Assembly (NCBI GenBank): GCA_002493755.1
Contig: DKZT01000063.1
Coordinates: forward strand, 23,464 to 41,165
Direction: 5' to 3'
Length of the DNA: 17,702 bases
Source of the DNA: Ruminococcaceae bacterium UBA7067
Lineage (GTDB): Bacteria > Bacillota > Clostridia > Oscillospirales > Acutalibacteraceae
Shown here: piece by piece, positions 13,231-17,702 of the stretch
Numbering within the stretch: the stretch's first letter is position 1
How the letters are laid out: each line of letters starts with the position of its first letter
Program-made: the position numbers and the translations under genes
The notes under the pieces: model-generated
Databases searched by the model: none
What the model saw: only the letters and a program-made list of their open reading frames with translations
What the model was told of the DNA's origin: nothing

Positions 13231-13974
13231 TTATTTTATTACTTTGTAAAAGTCAAGCGTTTTAAAGTTTCTTTCCGTAAGCGACAGCAAATATTCCTCG
13301 GCGGCTCTTTCAAAAAGCCCTAGCCCGTCCTCCGAAAGTGAAAATGAAAAGAGCTTTTCAAGCGGCGCATATATTGAGTGCCGCATTGCCGCCGTCACGC
13401 CAAGTCCTGTTCTGAGTGAGTATTCCTTTTTCGTATCAAGGCAGCCTCCGCACAGGAGTATTCCGCTTCTCGGGAAGAAGTGCATATTTTCATTCTCATA
13501 TTTTTTGCACTCGTTACAGCACACAAGGTCGGGCATATAGCCGCATATGCTTGCCAGCCGCAGCTCGGCTGCCGCCTTGATAAGCGGAGTCGGACGGGAG
13601 GAGCGCGACAGAACATAAAGCGTGTTCAGTATCAGCCGCAGTCCCTCTTCACAGGGCATATCCTCGGGGAAAAAGTGCATTGAAAGCTCACAGAAATATT
13701 CGGCAAGCGCCATTTTTACAACGTCAAGCCTGAGAGGAGCGAACATTTCAAGGCTTTGTGCGTCGTCAATTATGTATGACTCCCGACCCTTGAAAATATT
13801 CAGTCGGGAGTAGCACAGCAGCCTTGTGGCGGCGCCCTTGCCGCTCTTTATGCTGCCTGCGTTTTTAACAAATGCCCTGATAACACCGCTGCATCTTGTA
13901 AGCACCGTGACAAGACGGCTGTTTTCACCAATATTCTGTTCCCTGATAATCAGACCGTCTGTGCTCAGATTCAT
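13231..13974 (-). CDS. recO: DNA repair protein RecO
   Basis: RecO acts in the RecFOR pathway, annealing strands and helping load RecA onto SSB-coated DNA. The 247-aa protein starts with an OB-fold (MNLSTDGLIIREQNIGENSRLVTVLT). It continues with a helical domain and a C4 zinc motif of two CxxC pairs, Cys153/156 and Cys175/178. I chose ATG 13974 because GGAGG lies 6 nt before it and because the family begins a few residues before a G-x-V/I-L strand. The longer frame from 14004 adds ten residues and no ribosome site. Its first 50 nt overlap the upstream YqzL-like gene in another frame, so its Shine-Dalgarno site lies inside that gene and translation is likely coupled. Confidence 0.94.
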   Translation of the reverse strand: MNLSTDGLIIREQNIGENSRLVTVLTRCSGVIRAFVKNAGSIKSGKGAATRLLCYSRLNIFKGRESYIIDDAQSLEMFAPLRLDVVKMALAEYFCELSMHFFPEDMPCEEGLRLILNTLYVLSRSSRPTPLIKAAAELRLASICGYMPDLVCCNECKKYENENMHFFPRSGILLCGGCLDTKKEYSLRTGLGVTAAMRHSIYAPLEKLFSFSLSEDGLGLFERAAEEYLLSLTERNFKTLDFYKVIK

Positions 13975-14098
13975 ATGCGTCCTCCAAAGGCTCGGAATCA
14001 TCAAAATACTGCTTTGAATTTTTCATTGAGGAGTAGGCAAGATAATCAAGCACGCTGCCTGTTTTTAAAAACTCGTTCCAAGCGTCATATTCATCCAT
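13925..14098 (-). CDS. YqzL-like small protein overlapping recO
   Basis: This 57-aa acidic protein has the pattern W-x2-F-x2-TG-x4-Y-L-x-Y (AWNEFLKTGSVLDYLAY) near its N-terminus. I associate it with the YqzL family, which sits just before recO in Bacillus too. Function is unknown in the family. The C-terminal part (EPLEDAYESEHRRSDY) is highly charged and probably disordered; it is the part encoded in the overlap with recO. ATG 14098 has GGGGGT 6 nt upstream. An in-frame start at 14170 lies inside the promoter and is rejected. It is the first gene of the recO-mutS2 operon. Confidence 0.7.
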   Translation of the reverse strand: MDEYDAWNEFLKTGSVLDYLAYSSMKNSKQYFDDSEPLEDAYESEHRRSDYQGTEYW

Positions 14099-14110
14099 TA
14101 TAAAACCCCC

Positions 14111-14173
14111 ATAATGATACGCTATCGGAGAATGACTTAGACGAAAGTCGAGGTCATTCTCTAATATCATTAT
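14111..14173. promoter_or_regulatory. Nested inverted repeat in the recO-operon leader
   Basis: The outer arms ATAATGATA (14111-14119) and TATCATTAT (14165-14173) are perfect. So are the inner arms GAGAATGAC (14128-14136) and GTCATTCTC (14153-14161). On the minus strand an innermost GAC-TTTC-GTC hairpin fits inside. The outer right arm overlaps the predicted -10 box, and the inner stem begins at the predicted transcription start. It could be an operator, a 5'-end RNA stem-loop, or both. Confidence 0.6.
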
Positions 14174-14174
14174 A
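14169..14174 (-). promoter_or_regulatory. Probable -10 box of the recO operon
   Basis: A perfect TATAAT on the minus strand lies 71 nt before the YqzL-like start codon. The region 16-18 nt upstream (CCGTTA/ACCGTT) is a poor -35 match, so the promoter is called from the -10 only. It may need an activator. Confidence 0.5.
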
Positions 14175-14225
14175 CGCGCACCCGAAAAAAATAACGGTGG
14201 TAAATTGTAGAATAAATCGGATGAA

Positions 14226-14340
14226 TTTTGAGTTTTCAGTTTTGAGTTTTGAGTTTTCAGTATTGAGTTATTAATAAAAAACTTAAATCTTATAACTCTA
14301 AACTCTAAACTCTAAACTCAAAACTAAATGGGATAACCAT
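14226..14340. repeat. TTTTGAG-type intergenic repeat element, copy C
   Basis: The left arm (14226-14270) is a tandem of GAGTTTT and CAGTTTT units. The right arm (14293-14325) is a tandem of CTAAACT units that is largely the reverse complement of the left. Together they make a long imperfect hairpin with a loop of about 22 nt. The central part, GAGTTA, AAAAAC, TAAATCT and AACTCTA, matches copy B at 1981-2030, and the end GGGATAACCAT matches the ends of the leaders at 269 and 2070. It fills the gap between the recO operon promoter and panD. It is not a CRISPR array. Confidence 0.6.
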
Positions 14341-14343
14341 AAA

Positions 14344-14418
14344 ATGAAAAATTCAAATGTGCAAATTTTGCTGTTTGCTGTTATTCTATTATTATACAAA
14401 ATTGCGTCGGATTTGTAA
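14344..14418 (+). CDS. Possible 24-aa hydrophobic peptide
   Basis: ATG at 14344 opens a 24-codon frame ending in TAA at 14416-14418. The product MKNSNVQILLFAVILLLYKI plus ASDL would be a short polar start, one membrane helix and a charged tail, the usual shape of small membrane proteins. The upstream GGGAT is a poor ribosome site, and no promoter was identified. The frame follows directly on repeat copy C, so the repeat end could be supplying its leader. A chance frame in AT-rich DNA remains quite possible. Confidence 0.25.
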   Translation: MKNSNVQILLFAVILLLYKIASDL

Positions 14419-14436
14419 ACTGCCGATAAACAGTAT

Positions 14437-14465
14437 AAAAACGGAGCCTGATTTCTCAGACTCCG
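14437..14465 (-). terminator. Terminator of the pantothenate operon
   Basis: On the minus strand CGGAGTCTGA (14465-14456) pairs with TCAGGCTCCG (14451-14442), with one G-U, around a GAAA tetraloop, followed by TTTTTATAC. It lies 8 bp after the panD stop. There is no T-run on the plus-strand side. Confidence 0.9.
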
Positions 14466-14473
14466 CTGTAAAA

Positions 14474-14872
14474 TTACTTTATAAAATCCTCGGTCAATAA
14501 ACCGTGCTTTTCGTAGCGTGAAACCGTCCTGATTTTGTTGTTGTCATCAACAAACACCACATACGGCTTGTGCTCCTTTGCTTCCTCAGGCTCCATCTGG
14601 GCATAGCACATAATTATTATGCGGTCGCCTACCGATACCTGCCTTGCGGCGGCGCCGTTTAAGCATATCATTCCCGAGCCTGCCTCTCCTGCTATTGTAT
14701 ATGTTTCAAACCTGTTGCCGTTGTCGATATCGACAATCTGCACCATTTCATATTCAAGTATTCCCGCCGCCTCTAAAAGCTCTGTGTCGATAGTAATACT
14801 GCCGACATAATTAAGGTCAGCCTGCCTGATAACGGCACGGTGAATCTTGCCCTTGAGCATTGTTAGCTTCAT
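14474..14872 (-). CDS. panD: Aspartate 1-decarboxylase precursor PanD
   Basis: PanD decarboxylates L-aspartate to beta-alanine, one of the two substrates of PanC. It is a pyruvoyl enzyme made as a proenzyme. The cleavage site Gly24-Ser25 (YVGSITID) is at the same position as in E. coli, so Ser25 should become the pyruvoyl group. Other family signs are MLKGKIHRAVIRQADL at the start and LNGAAARQVSVGDRIII with the conserved NGAAAR motif. The 132-aa length is typical. I use ATG 14872, since the family has about four residues before the conserved ML; a second ATG four codons later is possible. The ribosome site is weak (GGGGCGG). It is the last gene of the pan operon, 13 nt after panC. Confidence 0.96.
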   Translation of the reverse strand: MKLTMLKGKIHRAVIRQADLNYVGSITIDTELLEAAGILEYEMVQIVDIDNGNRFETYTIAGEAGSGMICLNGAAARQVSVGDRIIIMCYAQMEPEEAKEHKPYVVFVDDNNKIRTVSRYEKHGLLTEDFIK

Positions 14873-14885
14873 AATACCGCCCCAA

Positions 14886-15728
14886 TCATTCTATAATGAA
14901 GTTGTCAATCAATCTTGTTTTTCCGATATAAACGGCTATTGCCACAAGCACTGATTTGCCTATTTTGTCAACAGGAGTAATCGTACCGAAGTCAACAACA
15001 TCAACATAGTCGATTTTTGCAAGCGGCTCTGTGCTTATGCTGTCTGAAATAGCCTTAATTACTGCTTTGGAATCGGTTTCGCCGTTTTTGATAAGCTCAT
15101 ATCCCAGCTTCAGGCTCTTGCTCAAGATGAGCGCCGCCTTACGCTCTTCGGAGCTTAAGTAGGTGTTCCTTGAGCTTTTCGCAAGTCCGTCAGCTTCGCG
15201 GATAATCGGGCAGCCTATAACCTCAACGTCAACATTCAAATCGGCAACCATTCTTTTTATAACAGCAAGCTGCTGTGCGTCCTTCTGACCGAAATACGCT
15301 CTGTCAGGCTTTACTATGTTGAAGAGCTTCAGAACAACGGTCTGAACACCCCTGAAGTGGGTCGGTCTTGTCCTGCCGCAAAGCTCTGTTGTTAGTCCGT
15401 TCATATCTACATATGAGCAGAAGCCGTCGGTATACATTTCGCTCGGCTCGGGGTGGAACAGCAAATCCACGCCGACCTCCTCGCACAGCTTCGCGTCTTT
15501 TTCCAAATCTCTTGGGTAGCTCTCTAAATCCTCGGTCGGGGCAAACTGCATTGGGTTAACAAAAATGCTGACTACAACCTTGTCGTTGTTTGCTCTTGCC
15601 GCTTCTATAAGGCTTCTGTGACCCTCGTGCAGGTATCCCATTGTCGGAACAAAGCCGATAGTCAGCCCCTCTTTTTTCCATTTGTTTACCTGTTCTCTTA
15701 TATCCTTAACTGTGTATTTTATATCCAT
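14886..15728 (-). CDS. panC: Pantothenate synthetase PanC
   Basis: PanC is an ATP-dependent ligase that joins pantoate and beta-alanine to pantothenate via pantoyl adenylate. The 280-aa cytoplasmic protein belongs to the class I nucleotidyl-transferase fold. FVPTMGYLHEGHRSL carries the HxGH motif (His34 and His37), YFGQKDAQQLAV is the pantoate/ATP-site block, and KSSRNTYLS is the KMSKS-like loop. ATG 15728 has GGAGGG 7 nt before it. The in-frame TTG two codons earlier lies closer to that site and is rejected. It sits 19 nt after panB. Its second substrate is supplied by PanD just downstream. Confidence 0.97.
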   Translation of the reverse strand: MDIKYTVKDIREQVNKWKKEGLTIGFVPTMGYLHEGHRSLIEAARANNDKVVVSIFVNPMQFAPTEDLESYPRDLEKDAKLCEEVGVDLLFHPEPSEMYTDGFCSYVDMNGLTTELCGRTRPTHFRGVQTVVLKLFNIVKPDRAYFGQKDAQQLAVIKRMVADLNVDVEVIGCPIIREADGLAKSSRNTYLSSEERKAALILSKSLKLGYELIKNGETDSKAVIKAISDSISTEPLAKIDYVDVVDFGTITPVDKIGKSVLVAIAVYIGKTRLIDNFIIE

Positions 15729-15747
15729 TATCAACCCTCCGTTTTTA

Positions 15748-16575
15748 TCAGTAAAGCTTTTTTATTATCTCTTCGTCTATTTTAAACGTGTGCTCCTCAG
15801 ACGGGAAAGCACCCGACTTAACCTCGTCAATATATGCCCTGAATGCGTTTTTCATCATATCGCCTATCTGTGCATACTGCTTGACAAACTTCGGCTTGAA
15901 GTCTGAGAACATTGAGAGCATATCCTGATACACAAGCACCTGGCCGTCACAGCCGTTTCCTGCACCTATGCCGATAGTCGGTATGCTGATTGAATCGGAA
16001 ATTTTCTTTGCAAGGGATGCAGGAACACACTCAAGCACAACAGCAAATGCGCCTGCTTCTTCGACAGCTCTCGCTTCGTCAAGGAGCTTTTGTGCGGCTT
16101 GCTCACCCTTTCCCTGAACCTTGAAGCCGCCAAACGCATTTATCGACTGCGGAGTAAGTCCGATGTGGGCGCATACGGGAATTGAAGCCTTGACGATAGC
16201 TTTTATATGCTCGCATACCTCAAGACCGCCCTCAAGCTTAACCGCCTGAGCGCGCCCCTCTTTTACAAGTCTGCCTGCGTTTACTACTGCGTCATAAACA
16301 GAGGTCTGATATGACATAAACGGCATATCGGTGATTATAAGTGCGTTTTTTGCGCCTCTGGCTACAGCCGCACTGTGATGAATCATATCCTCCATAGTAA
16401 CGCTGAGCGTATCCTCGTAGCCGAGCATTACCATACCGAGTGAGTCGCCGACAAGAATGGAATTCACTCCCGATTCGTCAATAAGCTTCGCAGTTGAATA
16501 ATCATAGGCAGTGAGCATAGTGAGCTTTTCGCCCTTTGCCTTTGCTTCTTTAAAAGTAACCGATGTATTTTTCAT
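15748..16575 (-). CDS. panB: 3-Methyl-2-oxobutanoate hydroxymethyltransferase PanB
   Basis: PanB transfers a one-carbon unit from methylenetetrahydrofolate to 2-oxoisovalerate, making ketopantoate, the first committed step. The 275-aa TIM-barrel protein keeps the expected sites. TAYDYSTAKLIDE is near the start. VGDSLGM contains Asp44 and TDMPFMSY contains Asp83, the presumed Mg2+ ligands. KLEGG (Glu115) lies near the third ligand, and VLECVP has Glu182, equivalent to the catalytic Glu181 of E. coli. Length is normal. The start overlaps the stop of the DUF2520 gene by 4 nt (ATGA) and has GGAGG upstream, so its product should be handed on within a coupled operon. Confidence 0.97.
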   Translation of the reverse strand: MKNTSVTFKEAKAKGEKLTMLTAYDYSTAKLIDESGVNSILVGDSLGMVMLGYEDTLSVTMEDMIHHSAAVARGAKNALIITDMPFMSYQTSVYDAVVNAGRLVKEGRAQAVKLEGGLEVCEHIKAIVKASIPVCAHIGLTPQSINAFGGFKVQGKGEQAAQKLLDEARAVEEAGAFAVVLECVPASLAKKISDSISIPTIGIGAGNGCDGQVLVYQDMLSMFSDFKPKFVKQYAQIGDMMKNAFRAYIDEVKSGAFPSEEHTFKIDEEIIKKLY

Positions 16576-17435
16576 TTCTTATCCTCCGTTAATTCGAGAT
16601 TTAAAAGCCTCTTGATTTCGCTGTAATCGCTGTCCTTATTTTTGACCTCGGACAGGCTCAGTATTCTCTGCGCCAATGCCCGATAAATCAGCTTGTCGTT
16701 TCCGTCAAGGCAATTCAGGTGCTTTTCTACTGTTGCATAATCTCCGCGTTCAATCGGTCCAGTAAGAGCCTTTACACAGCCGCACTCAAGCACGTTACGG
16801 ACATTGCCCATAACAAGGCTGCTTGTTGCGCTGACGGCTTCTTCTCTTGAAAAGCCGCACTTCTGCAAAAGAGAATAGCCCAAATCAAGGAGCGCAACCA
16901 TATGATTGCTGAGTATGCTTGCAGCCGTGTGGTAGAGTGCCTTGCTTTGCTTGTCAATATGGCAAACGGTGCAGCCGAGCGGCTGGAGCAGACACTCAAC
17001 TGCCGATACGGCGGAGTTGTCGCCCTCAACAGTGAAAAAAGCATTTTCAAGGGCTTTGTAGGATGAATACCTGTCGTTGAACGCCAGCATAGGGTGAACG
17101 GAGCAAACGCTCGCCGAAAGCTCGGCTGCTCCCGAAAACACATCAGATGATAATGAACCACTAAAATGGCAAATTATTTTTTTGCTTACAGACATTCCTT
17201 TAATGCAATCCCAGACAGTTTCTATTGCGCCGTCAGGCACAGTAATAAACAGGGTATCGCTTAAGGCTACCAGCTTTGCTAAATTGCAGAAGCTGTCCGT
17301 TTTGGTAAAGTCTGCCGCCGCAGCGGCATTTTCAAAGCTTGTATCGTAATAACCCACGATACGGATATTGTGCTCGGCAAGAAAACGTCCGATAGAAAAT
17401 CCGACCCTGCCTGCACCTATTATTCCTATATTCAT
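16572..17435 (-). CDS. panG: Rossmann/DUF2520 reductase, probable PanG-type ketopantoate reductase
   Basis: The 287-aa protein has an N-terminal NAD(P)-binding Rossmann fold (MNIGIIGAGRVG, loop Gly7-Gly12) followed by a DUF2520 helical domain with HPMLAF (114-119), YHTAASILSNH (168-178) and LTGPIERGD (224-232). It is distinct from classical PanE. The family member PanG of Francisella was shown to be a ketopantoate reductase, as I recall. Here the gene leads the pan operon and overlaps panB by 4 nt, while no panE or ilvC is present. The inference is that it reduces ketopantoate to pantoate, completing the route. The C-terminus is charged and somewhat extended. The start has GAGGTG upstream. 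Fold assignment is firm; substrate is inferred from context. Confidence 0.75.
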   Translation of the reverse strand: MNIGIIGAGRVGFSIGRFLAEHNIRIVGYYDTSFENAAAAADFTKTDSFCNLAKLVALSDTLFITVPDGAIETVWDCIKGMSVSKKIICHFSGSLSSDVFSGAAELSASVCSVHPMLAFNDRYSSYKALENAFFTVEGDNSAVSAVECLLQPLGCTVCHIDKQSKALYHTAASILSNHMVALLDLGYSLLQKCGFSREEAVSATSSLVMGNVRNVLECGCVKALTGPIERGDYATVEKHLNCLDGNDKLIYRALAQRILSLSEVKNKDSDYSEIKRLLNLELTEDKK

Positions 17436-17511
17436 GCTATCACCTCATTAAAATTATTTGTGATAACATATCATCTGATGCAGCTTCAGCTATGAATACC
17501 GCTCAAGGTAG

Positions 17512-17540
17512 AATATATCACATTTCGTTAAATAATTCAA
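17512..17540 (-). promoter_or_regulatory. Promoter of the pantothenate operon
   Basis: On the minus strand TTGAAT (17535-17540) and TATATT (17512-17517) are 17 nt apart, with TGA directly before the -10 box giving an extended -10 (TGnTATATT). The predicted start is near 17505, so the leader is about 70 nt. Confidence 0.75.
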
Positions 17541-17555
17541 TGGATATTATTGAAT
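17535..17555. promoter_or_regulatory. Inverted repeat over the -35 of the pan promoter
   Basis: ATTCAAT (17535-17541) and ATTGAAT (17549-17555) are perfect 7-bp arms around a 7-nt centre. The left arm contains the -35 hexamer. It may be an operator, or only symmetry in AT-rich DNA. I do not recognise the regulator. Confidence 0.4.
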
Positions 17556-17575
17556 AATCAGAGATGAGTTTTATA

Positions 17576-17646
17576 AGAGTGAAGAGTGGAGATGGATTTC
17601 GCAACGAGTTTGTGAGTTCGTATGGAACGGTCTTGATTGTTCCGGG
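17576..17646. repeat. Right-end intergenic repeat modules
   Basis: AGAGTGAAGAGTGGAGATGG (17576-17595) is the inverse of the CACTCT repeat at 191-219, one unit shorter. AACGAG followed by TCGTATGGAACGGTCTTGAT (17603-17646) is a direct copy of the palindromic module at 1-36, with an 8-9 nt insertion after AACGAG. Order and orientation of the modules differ from the left end. Confidence 0.6.
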
Positions 17647-17657
17647 TCGCTCTTATG

Positions 17658-17702
17658 AATGTGTGACAGAATCTTGGCGCCCTTTGAAGGGAGCTGTCAG
17701 CG
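17658..17702. repeat. Partial clostridial intergenic repeat at window edge
   Basis: AATGTGTGACA (17658-17668) is the inverse of 149-159. It is followed by CTTGGCGCCCTTTGAAGGG and AGCTGTCAGCG, with a CCCTT/AAGGG stem (17680-17684/17687-17691). From memory, this resembles the start of a repeat (GGGAGCTGTCAGCG type) common between genes in gut Clostridia. The window ends inside it. Confidence 0.5.

Noticed and set aside
14226..14340. CRISPR-like periodic repeat
   Set aside because: Units are about 7 nt with no spacers and no cas genes are nearby. It is a degenerate tandem forming an inverted repeat.

Overview
This 17.7 kb window looks like chromosomal housekeeping DNA from a low-to-moderate GC Firmicute of class Clostridia, probably a gut Oscillospiraceae/Ruminococcaceae-type organism. 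The reasons are the ctsR-mcsA-mcsB-clpC operon with CtsR boxes, a PyrK/PyrD class 1B pair, a YqzL-like gene next to recO, strong Shine-Dalgarno sites throughout, and intergenic repeats of a kind I recall from gut clostridial genomes. No tool or database was used, so the taxonomic call is inference.

Layout. 1-304 is an intergenic region full of small palindromes and repeat modules. 305-1973 holds pyrK-pyrD (+), overlapping by 8 nt. 2110-3531 is an AGCS-family sodium:alanine/glycine symporter (+), ended by a bidirectional terminator shared with a convergent 2[4Fe-4S] ferredoxin gene (-, 3593-3763). Next come a flavodoxin-like gene (-, 3887-4408) with its own promoter, then a divergent pair: a small acidic protein of unknown function (-, 4534 to 4749 or 4782) and an XRE regulator (+, 4872-5102). 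Two 15-bp palindromes lie between these two.

5171-9708 (-) is the complete class III heat-shock operon ctsR-mcsA-mcsB-clpC: repressor, zinc-finger activator, protein arginine kinase and AAA+ unfoldase. Its promoter (TTGACT-17-TATAAT) is flanked by two CtsR heptad-repeat operators. 10076-14098 (-) is a DNA-repair cluster: a YqzL-like small protein, recO, mutS2 and a YpmS/DUF2140-like membrane protein, closed by a strong terminator. The 5' leader of this cluster contains a nested inverted repeat that starts at the predicted transcription start.

14474-17435 (-) is a complete pantothenate operon in the order Rossmann/DUF2520 reductase (PanG-type ketopantoate reductase candidate), panB, panC, panD. 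It has a clear promoter with an inverted repeat over the -35 box. 17436-17702 returns to repeat-rich intergenic DNA that shares modules with the left end of the window.

I see no mobile-element genes, CRISPR array, tRNA or rRNA, and no convincing new multi-gene system. The most unusual items are the XRE/small-protein module, whose small gene appears to lack a canonical start codon at the position its Shine-Dalgarno site points to; the recurrent intergenic repeats ending in GGATAAC; the nested dyad in the recO-operon leader; and the DUF2520 gene that fills the ketopantoate-reductase step.
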